29,767 nt of DNA, taken from NCBI GenBank assembly GCA_049680365.1, contig JBAUHQ010000369.1:1-29767 (forward strand), read 5' to 3'. Positions 16,234 through 25,254 of the stretch are shown one piece after another. Position 1 is the stretch's first letter; each line of letters begins with the position of its first letter. Below the pieces are notes generated by a model. The model did not search any database and was not told the origin of the DNA. It worked only from the letters and a program-made list of their open reading frames with translations. The translations under genes and the position numbers were made by a program. This DNA is from K23-9 sp049680365 (GTDB taxonomy: Bacteria; Planctomycetota; Planctomycetia; Pirellulales; Pirellulaceae).

Positions 16234-18654
16234 ATGAAGAACGATCTACCTACCTTCCGTCCGCCACTTGGTTGGCAGCACAATCGACTCGGCGTTTTCT
16301 TCGCCGTGATTGTCTTTGTCGCATCTGTTTCAGCCACGCAGACTTTCGCTGCGCCGCCAGAATTGACATCCGCCTTCCTGCGCCAAAATTGCGTCGATTG
16401 CCACGAAGGAGAATCAGCGGAAGCAGGCTTCGACATTGCAAAGGTGAAACCTGACTTGTCGGATCATCAAGCGATGGCGGACTGGATCAAGATGGTTGAC
16501 CGCGTCAATTCCGGAGAAATGCCGCCAGCTGATTTTGGCGAAGTCGAAGCGAAAGAAAAGTCTCAGTTCGTGACCGAAGTCGGCCAGTGGTTGGGTTCTT
16601 TCCAGAAACACTCGCACGCGGAACATGGTCGTGTGCAAGCACGCCTGCTAACGAACAAGCAGCTTGAAAGAACGCTACAAGATTTGTTGGCGGTGGAGAT
16701 TCCGCTTGCAAGTTTAATGCCGGAGGAACAACGAACCGAAGGCTTCACGAATATCGCCGAAGCCCAATCGATCTCCCATTTTCAACTGGCAACTCATCTG
16801 CAGGTTGTCGATGCAGCATTGGATGCGGCATTTGCACGCGCAACAGTCGAACGTGCACCCTACAGAAAAACGTTTTCAGCCGAACAGCTTTGCCGCGACA
16901 ACCAACGCAGGCGATGCCGTGAACCGGAACGATTAGACGGCAAAGCAGTCGTCTGGACCGGTGGGCCGATTTTTTACGGTCGGTTGCCGATGACGACTGC
17001 ACGGGTCGGATCTTGGTATCGATTTACCTTTATCGCTAGTGCGTTGAAGTCACCGAAAGATCACGGTGTTTGGTGTAGCGTTCGCACCGGCAGATGCACG
17101 TCCGGTGCGCCTTTGTTGACGTCGGTCGGATCGTTCGAGGCGACGAGCGAGCCGAAGACAATGACGTTTGAGGCTTGGGTTCCCGAAGGGCACATGCTTG
17201 AAATTCGGCCCGCCGACGCGACACTAAAGAAAGGTCGATTCGAAGGCGGACAGGTTGGTGCAGGCGAAGGTTCCCCGCAGAATATTTCTGGACTCGCTCT
17301 TCATTCGATGGAAGTCGAGCAGATCTTTCCGGGTGGTGACGTTGATCGGGTTCGTGAATTGCTATTTGGCAAAGGCGTCAAGTTCTCTCAGGCCGATCGA
17401 CGCGGACGCGTCGCGCCACAGTACAAACAACTTCCGCAAGACGCAGCACAACAGTTGCGTCGCTTTGCAAGACGCGCCTTCCGCCGCCCTGTCGACGAAC
17501 AGCAGTTGCAGCCCTATTTGAAGTTGCTGCGACAATCAATTGTCGATGGCGAAGCACCCGCCCAAGCGTTGCAGGCAGCGTACCGCGCGATTCTGTGTTC
17601 GCCTCGGTTTATGTATTTCACCGAAGCTCCTGGTGAATTGGATGACTACGCAATTGCATCGCGTTTAAGCTATTTGCTTTGGAATAGCATGCCCGATTGG
17701 CAGTTGTTTAGTGCAGCAAACGAGGGCAAATTGCGTGATCCAGCCGAAATCGCCAACCAAGTCGATCGAATGCTGAAGACTCGTCGCGGACAAACGTTCG
17801 TAGCCGATTTTTGCGATCATTGGTTGGATCTGATCGACATTAATTTCACAGAACCCGATCGCAAAATGTACGGCGACTTTGACGTGGTCGTTCAAGATGC
17901 AATGGTTGCCGAGACGAGGCAGTATGTGCAGTCGATGATCAATCGTGATGCACCGGTAAGCGAATTGGTGAAATCGCAACACACCTATCTAAACAGTCGA
18001 CTTGCTCGCTACTACGGAATCGATGGAATCGATGGCGATGAATTGCAGCACGTTACGCTAACCAACGATTCGCATCGCGGCGGATTGTTGACCCAAGGTG
18101 CGATTTTGAAAGTGACGGCCAATGGCACGAACACATCGCCTGTGTTGCGTGGCGTTTGGTTGGCCGATCGCATCTTGGGTACGCCGATTCCACCGCCGCC
18201 AGCGAATGTGCCAGCAATCGAACCCGATATTCGCGGCGCGAAGACGATTCGTGAGATGCTGGCCAAGCACCGCGAGAGCGACGCCTGTGCCAGTTGCCAC
18301 CGCAAGATCGACCCCGCTGGTTTCGCACTGGAGCATTTTGATGCGGCCGGAAAATGGCGTGATCAGTATTTTCGCGGTAAAGGACGTAAACTGCCGATCG
18401 AATCCGCCGACGTATTGCATGACGGTCGGTCATTCAAAGATTTCGATGAGTTTCGTGATTTGGTCGCGGCCAAGCCACAACCGCTGGCTCGAAATTTTGC
18501 CGAAAAACTGATCGTCTACGGTACGGGCGCATCGATCCAATATTCTGACCGTGAAGCGGTTGAGCAAATCGTCCAGCAAAATCGCAGCAACAAATACGGT
18601 GTTCGTTCGTTGCTAAAGTCGGTTGTCACCAGTCCAGTCTTTCTTTCCAAGTAA
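16234..18654 (+). CDS. Secreted DUF1592/DUF1588-type cytochrome c-like protein
   Basis: The 806-residue product starts at the ATG at 16234; the frame from 16168 would put 22 Pro-rich residues before the signal and is rejected. The signal peptide runs to about residue 39 (FFAVIVFVASVSATQTFA). An N-terminal haem-type motif CVDCH (53-57) starts a planctomycete cytochrome-like region. In the C-terminal part, CASCH (685-689) is followed by RKIDPAGFALEHFDAAG, the usual DUF1588 end. Between them lie the helical DUF1587/DUF1592-like regions and a jelly-roll-like insert. Proteins of this kind are abundant in planctomycetes and nearly always paired with a DUF1552 gene, as here. They are probably exported redox proteins acting with a partner on an unknown substrate. 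Two haems at most are suggested. Confidence 0.9.
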   Translation: MKNDLPTFRPPLGWQHNRLGVFFAVIVFVASVSATQTFAAPPELTSAFLRQNCVDCHEGESAEAGFDIAKVKPDLSDHQAMADWIKMVDRVNSGEMPPADFGEVEAKEKSQFVTEVGQWLGSFQKHSHAEHGRVQARLLTNKQLERTLQDLLAVEIPLASLMPEEQRTEGFTNIAEAQSISHFQLATHLQVVDAALDAAFARATVERAPYRKTFSAEQLCRDNQRRRCREPERLDGKAVVWTGGPIFYGRLPMTTARVGSWYRFTFIASALKSPKDHGVWCSVRTGRCTSGAPLLTSVGSFEATSEPKTMTFEAWVPEGHMLEIRPADATLKKGRFEGGQVGAGEGSPQNISGLALHSMEVEQIFPGGDVDRVRELLFGKGVKFSQADRRGRVAPQYKQLPQDAAQQLRRFARRAFRRPVDEQQLQPYLKLLRQSIVDGEAPAQALQAAYRAILCSPRFMYFTEAPGELDDYAIASRLSYLLWNSMPDWQLFSAANEGKLRDPAEIANQVDRMLKTRRGQTFVADFCDHWLDLIDINFTEPDRKMYGDFDVVVQDAMVAETRQYVQSMINRDAPVSELVKSQHTYLNSRLARYYGIDGIDGDELQHVTLTNDSHRGGLLTQGAILKVTANGTNTSPVLRGVWLADRILGTPIPPPPANVPAIEPDIRGAKTIREMLAKHRESDACASCHRKIDPAGFALEHFDAAGKWRDQYFRGKGRKLPIESADVLHDGRSFKDFDEFRDLVAAKPQPLARNFAEKLIVYGTGASIQYSDREAVEQIVQQNRSNKYGVRSLLKSVVTSPVFLSK

Positions 18655-18667
18655 TTGGGTTACCAAC

Positions 18668-19963
18668 GTGAAACGCGTGCATTTTAGTTTTCAACGTCGA
18701 CTTGAGCGTCGAACCCTTTTGCGCGGCACCGGTGTATCGATGGCGTTGCCATGGCTTACATCGATGTCGCCCGCACTGGCATCGCCGGCGCAAAATGAAT
18801 CAAACGCACCACGACGTTTTGTCGCCATGACGTTGGGACTGGGCTTGATCGGGGATAACTTGAATCCCACTGAGGCCGGCAAGAAATACAAGCCATCACG
18901 TTACCTGAAAGAACTGCAAGATCTGCGCGATCAAGTCACCGTTGTTTCGGGCAGTTCGCACCCGGGCGTCAAAGGTGGTCACCGCGCCGAAGCGAGTATT
19001 TTGACGGCCACGGCCATGGGATCGGCTGGCAAAGCAAAGAACACCATTTCAATCGATCAATACTTGGCTAAACACCTTGGCGACGCAACGCGTTTTCCTT
19101 CGTTGGTGCTCAGCAATGGTGGCAGCACTAGTCCTTCCTACACCGAAAACGGATCGATGATTCCGCCGGAGGATTCGCCATCGAACCTGTTTGCAAAGTT
19201 GTTCATCGACGATTCGCCCAAAGAACGCGAGCTACAAGCCGACCGCGTCCGGCAAGGTCGCAGCATCATGGATTTGGTGGGTGAAGACGCCAAGTCTTTA
19301 TCACGAGAGCTGGGGACCGGTGATCAGCAACGTCTAGACGCTTACTTTACCAGCGTGCGTGACTTGGAAAAACGCATGGCAGCGAATGAGCGTTGGGCAA
19401 AACTTCCCAAACCAAAGGTCGACGCCAAACGTCCGGTCGATATCGGCAACGGCAGTGACTTGATTGGGCGACAACGCATGATGTCGGACGTGATCAAACT
19501 TGCCTTGCAAACCGATAGTAGTCGCTACGTCACTTATCACATCCCAGGTGCTGGCGGCGTGATTCCGATCGACGGCGTTGACGAAGGTTATCACGGACTG
19601 AGCCATCATGGGCGTGACGAAGAGAAACTGTCGCAATTAGCTCTGATCGAAACTGAGATGATCAAAGCGTGGGCGGATTTGCTACGAGACTTGCAGTCGA
19701 CCAACGAAGCGAACGGCAGTTTGCTGGACAACACGGCCGTGTTCATGACCAGCAACTTGGGCAATTCGTCCAACCACGACAATCGCAATATGCCTGTGCT
19801 ATTGGCTGGTGGCGGATTCCGTCATGGTCAACACTTGGCGTTTGATCAAAAAAACAACTACCCGCTACCCAACCTGTATGTGTCGATTCTGCAACGGATG
19901 GGCATGCCCGTCGACACGTTTGCAACCAGTACCGGGACGATGACGGGGCTGGAAATGGTGTAG
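18668..19963 (+). CDS. Tat-exported DUF1552 protein
   Basis: The 431-residue product starts at a GTG at 18668, 13 bases after the DUF1592 stop. That places the twin-arginine motif (RRTLLRG at about 13-19 in MKRVHFSFQRRLERRTLLRG) in an N-terminal Tat signal. Upstream in-frame starts would lie inside the DUF1592 gene. The family is recognised from the pairing and from conserved stretches such as PRRFVAMTLGLGLIG, SGSSHPGVKGGHR, GADIGNGSDLIGR-like text, and DNTAVFMTSNLGNSSNHDNR. A folded, possibly cofactor-bearing protein would be exported together with its cytochrome-like partner. DUF1552 proteins have no established reaction, though the fold may be related to alkaline phosphatase/sulfatase-like proteins (DUF1501 relatives). 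A tandem 14-base repeat overlaps its stop. Confidence 0.9.
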   Translation: MKRVHFSFQRRLERRTLLRGTGVSMALPWLTSMSPALASPAQNESNAPRRFVAMTLGLGLIGDNLNPTEAGKKYKPSRYLKELQDLRDQVTVVSGSSHPGVKGGHRAEASILTATAMGSAGKAKNTISIDQYLAKHLGDATRFPSLVLSNGGSTSPSYTENGSMIPPEDSPSNLFAKLFIDDSPKERELQADRVRQGRSIMDLVGEDAKSLSRELGTGDQQRLDAYFTSVRDLEKRMAANERWAKLPKPKVDAKRPVDIGNGSDLIGRQRMMSDVIKLALQTDSSRYVTYHIPGAGGVIPIDGVDEGYHGLSHHGRDEEKLSQLALIETEMIKAWADLLRDLQSTNEANGSLLDNTAVFMTSNLGNSSNHDNRNMPVLLAGGGFRHGQHLAFDQKNNYPLPNLYVSILQRMGMPVDTFATSTGTMTGLEMV

Positions 19964-19984
19964 TCGACGTCGTGTAGTCGACGT
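19958..19984. repeat. Two-copy 14-base tandem repeat overlapping the DUF1552 stop
   Basis: GTGTAGTCGACGT occurs twice, at 19958-19970 and 19972-19984, separated by one base. The first copy contains the TAG stop of the DUF1552 gene. This may be a local slip duplication; each copy carries the palindrome GTCGAC. No function is evident. Confidence 0.7.
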
Positions 19985-20104
19985 GGCGTTGGCTCTGCTG
20001 GTCTACTATATTGCTTGGTTCACATTGCAGAATCGAGGATGACGTTCTTCCTAGGCAAATCACTGTGAGCAACGCCTCGTGCAAATGTTGTCGGTTAGGA
20101 GCGG

Positions 20105-21022
20105 ATGAGTCACCTCTCACATGTCCAGAGAATATGCGTTGGTGCTTTACGCCCCTTCGCACGCATCGCGCGAAAAATGCTGATGCCCCCGCCTTCGCCG
20201 CCTGCCGATTTCGTTTGGCATCGAATCGAGTCTGGGCCCGCTAGTGATGTCGACGTGTTGCTGCCTGAAGGTAGCGAGATTGCTGGTTTGATCGTCACTG
20301 GGCGTTACGAAGCACTTCACTTGTCGATTGTCAGCGCATTAGTTTCGGCAGACGATGTGTGTTTCGACATTGGAGGTCATTATGGTTACTACACGTTTTC
20401 GCTAGCCAAACTTGCTCACAAAGGACAGGTTCACACATTCGAGCCGGTTGCCGAGCACGCTCAGAGAATTCGTCGCGCAGCTGAGAAATCTAGTCTTTTG
20501 AACGTGTCGGTCCATGAGGCGGCGGTGGCCGGTGAAGTTGGCAAAATGTCACTTCAGTTGGCATCCAAACCCGGTGGTGACGATTCAATGGCCTATTTGG
20601 AATCTTATGGCGGTGTTGATACGCCAGCAGCCCAAGAACACTATGCGGGTTTTTCGCGTAGGACAGTTTCCACTCTGACGCTCGATTCTCTATTGTCGGA
20701 CTCTACGTTAGGTAACAATGCCCCATCCAGTCTGCCGAACTTTATAAAAATCGATGCCGAAGGTGCCGAAGTGGCAATCGTCGGAGCAGCTCTTCAGATG
20801 CTTGCGGTGAAGAAACCAAGGCTGTTAATTGAAATGCATGGTGTCTACGAAGCGCTTGGCTGCGCGCAAATTCTCTCGAAGGTCGGCTATCGAGCTATTT
20901 TACTGACAGAGCAAAAGACCACGATGCCGATCCTGTGGACCTCGCGAGATGACGACGAAGCACTTCAGAGTGTTCGTCGCGTGCTCGGTCATGCTCCCAC
21001 CGTTCTATTCGATCGACAATGA
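20105..21022 (+). CDS. FkbM-family SAM-dependent methyltransferase
   Basis: The 305-residue product has the FkbM landmarks. The SAM-binding loop is DIGGHYGYYT (88-97), followed by VHTFEP (109-114), with FIKIDAEGAE (213-222) after an intervening variable region. FkbM enzymes O-methylate sugars or polyketides, and in glycan loci they typically methylate polysaccharide residues. The ATG at 20105 has an AGGAG site (20097-20101) only 3 bases upstream, which is close. Internal ATGs at residues 25 and 27 are possible alternatives. The stop overlaps the next ATG (ATGA), so it is coupled to the GT2 glycosyltransferase. It is probably cytoplasmic. The acceptor is unknown. Confidence 0.88.
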   Translation: MSHLSHVQRICVGALRPFARIARKMLMPPPSPPADFVWHRIESGPASDVDVLLPEGSEIAGLIVTGRYEALHLSIVSALVSADDVCFDIGGHYGYYTFSLAKLAHKGQVHTFEPVAEHAQRIRRAAEKSSLLNVSVHEAAVAGEVGKMSLQLASKPGGDDSMAYLESYGGVDTPAAQEHYAGFSRRTVSTLTLDSLLSDSTLGNNAPSSLPNFIKIDAEGAEVAIVGAALQMLAVKKPRLLIEMHGVYEALGCAQILSKVGYRAILLTEQKTTMPILWTSRDDDEALQSVRRVLGHAPTVLFDRQ

Positions 21023-22095
21023 CTTCAGCGGAACCCGTGACCGTTGTAATTCCGGTTTACAATCTGAACCGATACGTCGGCGATGCGATACGTTCTGTGC
21101 TGGCTCAGGACTACCAGGGTCCGATTTCGATCGTCATTATTGACGATGGTTCGAGTGACGATTCGTTAGCCGTCGTCAACGAAGTGGTAGCTAGCCAGAG
21201 TCGTATTAATTCAGCGTTGGTATCGGTTCATACGCAAGAAAATCGCGGTCGTGCAAAAACACGCAATCGGCTGATCGAGTTGGCGCAAACGGAGTGGGTC
21301 GCTTGGCTGGATGGCGACGATTTGGCATCTCCATCGTGGATCAGTGAACAAGCCCAGTATTTGGCGTCGCATCCTCAGTGTGTTGCGGTAAGCGCCCAAG
21401 GCTATTCGATGACGGCGACAGGTCACGCGATTGGCCCAATGGTTCATCCGCTTGAAAGTGACGCTATTGACCAACGTCATATTTCAGGTGAGGCAAACGC
21501 TTTTTTTCAATCGTGTGTTTTGACGCGAAAATCAGCCGTCGAAAAGGTAGGTGGATACGACGAGAGCTTTCCAGTTGCCGAAGACTATGGGCTGTGGTTA
21601 AGACTCGCAGAAATCGGCAAGCTTGCAAATCTATCATCCTGCCATTTGTTCTACCGCGTGCATGGTACGTCAGCGAATTGGTCGGCCAATGTCAGCCAGC
21701 GTAATCAAGGGCATGCCGTTTTGAATCAAGCTCGAATTCGTCGGGGGCTGGCACCGATCGACAAAATGATACAGGAAATACCGCCTGCCAAGAAAGACGA
21801 TTGGAACCGACGGTTGTATTGGATCAACACTGCACTGAAGTCAGGCAATCCGATGTCCGCGCTGCAAATGATTCGCGTGGCCATTTGGCGGCATCCCTGT
21901 TCGTTGATTTTGTGGTGTGCGGCATTCGTATCCGTTTGCGACATGGTACTTTTTTGCGGGAATCTCACGAAGCGTTTCAGACCTGGCGCACGACCTGAAC
22001 TGAAAAGTCTGCCTACAATATCGATTTACAGGTTGGGTCGCTGGGTTATCCGATTGCGTCGGCGAATAAAATCAGCAACTTCGCGATCCGTCTAG
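21019..22095 (+). CDS. GT2-family glycosyltransferase
   Basis: The 358-residue product has a GT-A fold start VTVVIPVYNLNRYV (7-20), nucleotide-binding IIDDGSSDDS (40-49), NRGRAKTRNRL (75-85) and the metal-binding WLDGDDLASP (96-105). The candidate catalytic ED lies in AEDYGLWLRLAEIG further on. It transfers a sugar from a nucleotide-sugar to a growing glycan or lipid carrier at the cytoplasmic face. A hydrophobic stretch near the C-terminus (SLILWCAAFVSVCDMVLF) might associate it with the membrane. The ATG overlaps the FkbM stop. Its TAG stop overlaps the stop of the convergent methyltransferase in the shared CTAG (22092-22095). Donor and acceptor are not predictable. Confidence 0.9.
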   Translation: MTSAEPVTVVIPVYNLNRYVGDAIRSVLAQDYQGPISIVIIDDGSSDDSLAVVNEVVASQSRINSALVSVHTQENRGRAKTRNRLIELAQTEWVAWLDGDDLASPSWISEQAQYLASHPQCVAVSAQGYSMTATGHAIGPMVHPLESDAIDQRHISGEANAFFQSCVLTRKSAVEKVGGYDESFPVAEDYGLWLRLAEIGKLANLSSCHLFYRVHGTSANWSANVSQRNQGHAVLNQARIRRGLAPIDKMIQEIPPAKKDDWNRRLYWINTALKSGNPMSALQMIRVAIWRHPCSLILWCAAFVSVCDMVLFCGNLTKRFRPGARPELKSLPTISIYRLGRWVIRLRRRIKSATSRSV

Positions 22096-23015
22096 TTTCC
22101 CTTTACGCGTCGCATCCAAAAACTGGTGCTGATGTCATTGTCTCCGAACCGAAGTTGTTCTGGCAAAGGCCAGTCGGCAAGGTGCTGTACCAAGTCGTTC
22201 CAAAGCAATATCTCGAAATCGCGGTTGTATTGCAGAAAAGCTCGCAAAATATAGGACTCATTGAAGTGATGGCCACGTCGTAGCCACGACGCGGGATAGT
22301 CGAATGGAAAAAAAATATCGTGAATATGCAACAGCACGCCAGCGGGTAAGTTCGGAATGAGCGACTCGAACAGCAATTGCACGTCACTTCCAATTTTGTA
22401 GACATGCGAAGAATCCACCAGCAGGATGTCGTTTTCTTGCAGTTTGACGATTCGATCCAAATCACCGATGGACAGCGTTCTTTGTAGGAGAGTAAATCGC
22501 TGTTGGTCCGACTGGGAAGTATTCGATAACAACCGCTCTGGATTGGGTTCGATCAGTACCAACTCCGTACTAGTCAGGCCATTGGTGTCGATCGAGTCAA
22601 GGATTGCAAGCGTCGAAAATCCGGAGCCAATTTCGATGATCCGTCGCGGGCGAAAACGCGAGATCATGGCGTGAAGTACCGCGGCGTCCATCTGCTGAAA
22701 AAAATCGTTGTTTCGTGGATACCGCTTTGTCCAGCCATCCGTAAGAGCGTTGCAGGCAACGAATTCATCAAGCAATGACTGTTGACCAGCCAAATTAAGA
22801 TCGATCGCATCCAAATCAGCATCTCTCTGGTGGATACTTCGAGCGATACCTACCTCCAGTCTTGCGTGCTGGTCAATCGATTCCTCGGAGGCGATCGGCG
22901 AATAGTATTGACCAATCGACAGTTGCTCAACAAGCTTGGCGGAGGCTTCCCAGCGTCGAAGTTTTTTGCCCAAGACCGGAATTAGAAACAATGCTGAGCG
23001 AAACAAACGGTGCAT
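22092..23015 (-). CDS. Class I SAM-dependent methyltransferase (Methyltransf_24-like)
   Basis: The 307-residue product starts at the ATG at 23015 (MHRLFRSALFLIPVLG). An open frame continues upstream to 23324, but that would overlap the start of the divergent flippase gene and has no methyltransferase-like content, so it is rejected. The SAM motif I is RRIIEIGSGFSTLAIL (124-139), with IEPNPERL (155-162) and the conserved DSSHVYKIGSDV (201-212) and LLHIHDIFFP (228-237). The latter motifs are characteristic of Methyltransf_24/cephalosporin-hydroxylase-like enzymes. It is probably cytoplasmic and may methylate a sugar or cell-envelope precursor, since its neighbours are an FkbM methyltransferase, a glycosyltransferase and a flippase. 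The substrate is unknown. Confidence 0.82.
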   Translation of the reverse strand: MHRLFRSALFLIPVLGKKLRRWEASAKLVEQLSIGQYYSPIASEESIDQHARLEVGIARSIHQRDADLDAIDLNLAGQQSLLDEFVACNALTDGWTKRYPRNNDFFQQMDAAVLHAMISRFRPRRIIEIGSGFSTLAILDSIDTNGLTSTELVLIEPNPERLLSNTSQSDQQRFTLLQRTLSIGDLDRIVKLQENDILLVDSSHVYKIGSDVQLLFESLIPNLPAGVLLHIHDIFFPFDYPASWLRRGHHFNESYILRAFLQYNRDFEILLWNDLVQHLADWPLPEQLRFGDNDISTSFWMRRVKGN

Positions 23016-23235
23016 GTCAAAAAAGCCTGTGTTTTGGTCCAATTGTGTAGAACCACAGATGGTACCTGCTCGTATCGGGCACGGTGGGTCCCGGTAACGG
23101 ACAATGCGATGATAAAGCTGCTGGACAGTCAAACAGAAGAAAATTGGCTGGGACCTGATTGGGCTGGGCGCATAATGACTTTTTCCAACCTCCGATTCAA
23201 CTCCTCTGTTTAACTGTGCTGGCAGTCCGATCGAT

Positions 23236-24570
23236 ATGATTCGACAGATCTGGGATCGACTACCGTTAGGACTGATCAGTGCTGGTTTGCAGTTGGACCG
23301 GACTCTTGGAGCGGCAATTGCCACACGGCTTTGGCAAGCGTTTGCAGGTCCCCTAACGTTGATCTTGTTGATTCGCTCCTTGACGCTTGGCGAGCAGGGT
23401 GTGTACTACGCGTTGACAGGGATAGTCAGCATCCAAGCCTACTTTGAACTGGGGTTGTTGAACGTATTGGTCAGCCACAGCGGGCACCAGATGGCTGGCG
23501 TTGATCAAGCAGACGATCAAGCAAAAGAGCTAGCCTCCGCGAGAATGCGTGACTTGATACGCTCATCATTTCGTTGGTTCGGCATGGCTGCATTGCTGTA
23601 CCTCGCGACCGCCCTGGGATTTGGTTGGTTCACTCTTTGGGACTCCCAAGTGTCTTGGCAGTTGCCATTACTGGCTTTGATTCCAGTTGCGGCTATCTCG
23701 GTATGGCTGGCACCGGCGATGTCGATACTTGAAGGTGCTGGTCAACGCGATCTGGTATATCGAATTCGATTTCTGCAAATGGTGATCGGCTCTCTTTGTG
23801 TTTGGATTGCTTTGGCACTAGATCTAAAATTGTGGGCGCTTGTTGTCTCTGCGATGGTCCAAGCCGTGGTCTTAATCTACGTCAGGTTTGTCATGCAAAT
23901 AGCGTTCTTTTCGCGATTTGAAGCAGTCAAACGTCAAGCATCGGACTTTGTTTGGACGCGGGATATTGTGCCGATGCAGTGGCGGATGGCGTTGATCGGC
24001 ATGACGTTTCACTTTGCGACGCAATTTTTCACAATCATCGTGATCAAGTTTCATAGTGATGTCGAAGCAGGCCCGCTAGGTATGACGCTTAGTCTTACCA
24101 GTGCAATCCAAATGTTGGCACTCGCTTGGGTGCAAACAAAGTACCCTGTCGTTTCGAATTATCATGGAGCCGGGAATCGAGAACTTGCAGGAACGCTCTG
24201 GCGACGAACGGCAATTGTGTCAACCGCATTGCTGGTCGTCGCTTGCCTTTCGCTAATGCTCCTAATCGCGGCGTTGCCGATGCTGGATCGAGGAATCGAG
24301 AAAAACTTTCTCCAGCCATGGCAAGTGGGCATACTCTCGATCGGTTGTTTGGGCAGCCACATTGCATCGGTGCAAGGGTTCTACGTTCTTTCACGCAAAG
24401 CAAATCCGTTGCTTGCTGCGTCGCTGATCGGATCGATCACTACGGCCATTCTGGTATGGTGCGGAGGATACATGTACTCGACCAATGGCGTCATCACCGG
24501 CTATGCGATTGGCATGATGTTGATTCTGGTGCCTGTGCATACATGGGCGTACTTGCGATTTCGCCAGTAA
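23236..24570 (+). CDS. Polysaccharide/oligosaccharide flippase-type membrane protein (Wzx/MVF-like)
   Basis: The 444-residue product has around 12 hydrophobic segments spaced as in MOP-superfamily flippases. Examples are GPLTLILLIRSLTLGEQGVYYAL, LPLLALIPVAAISVWLAP, LLVVACLSLMLLIAALPML, LLAASLIGSITTAILVW and ITGYAIGMMLILVPVHTW. The early RSLTLGEQGVYYALTG region matches the usual Wzx helix 1-2 area. Such proteins move lipid-linked oligosaccharides across the inner membrane. Assignment is by topology and neighbourhood, and no diagnostic motif can be claimed. The ATG at 23236 begins the first hydrophobic segment well. It is divergent from the methyltransferase gene and converges on the DUF5989-like gene. 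Confidence 0.78.
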   Translation: MIRQIWDRLPLGLISAGLQLDRTLGAAIATRLWQAFAGPLTLILLIRSLTLGEQGVYYALTGIVSIQAYFELGLLNVLVSHSGHQMAGVDQADDQAKELASARMRDLIRSSFRWFGMAALLYLATALGFGWFTLWDSQVSWQLPLLALIPVAAISVWLAPAMSILEGAGQRDLVYRIRFLQMVIGSLCVWIALALDLKLWALVVSAMVQAVVLIYVRFVMQIAFFSRFEAVKRQASDFVWTRDIVPMQWRMALIGMTFHFATQFFTIIVIKFHSDVEAGPLGMTLSLTSAIQMLALAWVQTKYPVVSNYHGAGNRELAGTLWRRTAIVSTALLVVACLSLMLLIAALPMLDRGIEKNFLQPWQVGILSIGCLGSHIASVQGFYVLSRKANPLLAASLIGSITTAILVWCGGYMYSTNGVITGYAIGMMLILVPVHTWAYLRFRQ

Positions 24571-24596
24571 GCTGCGTGTTGTCGCGAACGCCAGAA

Positions 24597-24827
24597 TCAG
24601 AACAGTGAGTAGATAAACGGTGCAGCAGGCGACGCAGACAAAAATGCTAGGCCAACCAGCAGCAATGTGATCAGCAGAATGGGTGCCAGCCACCACTTCT
24701 TGTTGTTCTGCAAAAAGTCGATGAACTCACGAACGATTCCAGGGTCCGCGTCTTGTGAAAGACGCTCGAAATCACCACTGTTGTGATTTTTGTTGGTTGG
24801 TGGCACCGGTTCATCGGATTGATTCAT
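24597..24827 (-). CDS. DUF5989-like small membrane protein
   Basis: The 76-residue product has a polar N-terminus (MNQSDEPVPPTNKN) and an acidic stretch. One strong hydrophobic helix follows near the C-terminus (WWLAPILLITLLLVGLAFLS), ending in AAPFIYSLF. DUF5989 proteins of this size and layout are typically encoded beside SxtJ and NodU/CmcH-type carbamoyltransferase genes, as here. The start is an ATG at 24827; a TTG at 24833 is a possible alternative. It is 15 bases downstream of the SxtJ-like stop, so the three genes form one operon. It is a single-pass protein of the inner membrane. Its role is not known, but it probably assists the carbamoyltransferase or links it to the membrane. Confidence 0.7.
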   Translation of the reverse strand: MNQSDEPVPPTNKNHNSGDFERLSQDADPGIVREFIDFLQNNKKWWLAPILLITLLLVGLAFLSASPAAPFIYSLF

Positions 24828-24842
24828 CGACAAGCTGTCTCT

Positions 24843-25241
24843 TTAGTAGGTATCAAAGTACCGCGACGACTTTGAAACATCCTCACAGCGGATCCAAAAG
24901 GTTTCCGCGTCAGCATCACTCTTCGCGACACTACGTCCACGCAATCTTAGCACAATCCCAATCGGCGTCACGATCACGAAGTAGACTATCGCCAAAATCA
25001 CGATGGTTGCAAAGAGTTGAAAAGGACGCGTCAGCCATGTAAACCCTTGGTAGATTCGTCGCTGTGACGATGGAACGGCGTAGTAAGCAACTGCTAAAGC
25101 AACGCTCGCCACGCACAGCACCCCTGAAGCAGTCGACGCCTGCCATTTCCAATAAGCCAATCCAGCGAACGCCATGATCAGACCGCAAAGCGAAAGCCCG
25201 AAATAGCGTAGTTGGTGATCGTCTAGTTCGCGGTGAAACAT
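24843..25241 (-). CDS. SxtJ-like membrane protein
   Basis: The 132-residue product has about three hydrophobic segments: RYFGLSLCGLIMAFAGLAYW, GVLCVASVALAVAYYAV and LFATIVILAIVYFVIVTPIG. A charged, soluble C-terminal tail of about 30 residues follows. Size, helices and position between a carbamoyltransferase and a DUF5989-like gene match the SxtJ family, named after a saxitoxin-cluster gene of unknown function. The ATG at 25241 is 13 bases after the carbamoyltransferase stop. It probably sits in the inner membrane and may anchor or help the carbamoyltransferase. The name is supported more by context and topology than by any motif. Confidence 0.72.
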   Translation of the reverse strand: MFHRELDDHQLRYFGLSLCGLIMAFAGLAYWKWQASTASGVLCVASVALAVAYYAVPSSQRRIYQGFTWLTRPFQLFATIVILAIVYFVIVTPIGIVLRLRGRSVAKSDADAETFWIRCEDVSKSSRYFDTY

Positions 25242-25254
25242 GCTCGGTCAATTC

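Noticed and set aside
19958..19984. Start of a repeat array or CRISPR-like structure
   Set aside because: Only two copies of a 14-base unit with a single-base step; no further units or spacers follow.
23016..23324. N-terminal extension of the methyltransferase frame up to 23324
   Set aside because: It overlaps the start of the divergent flippase gene by about 90 bases and has no recognisable domain; the ATG at 23015 begins plausible protein.
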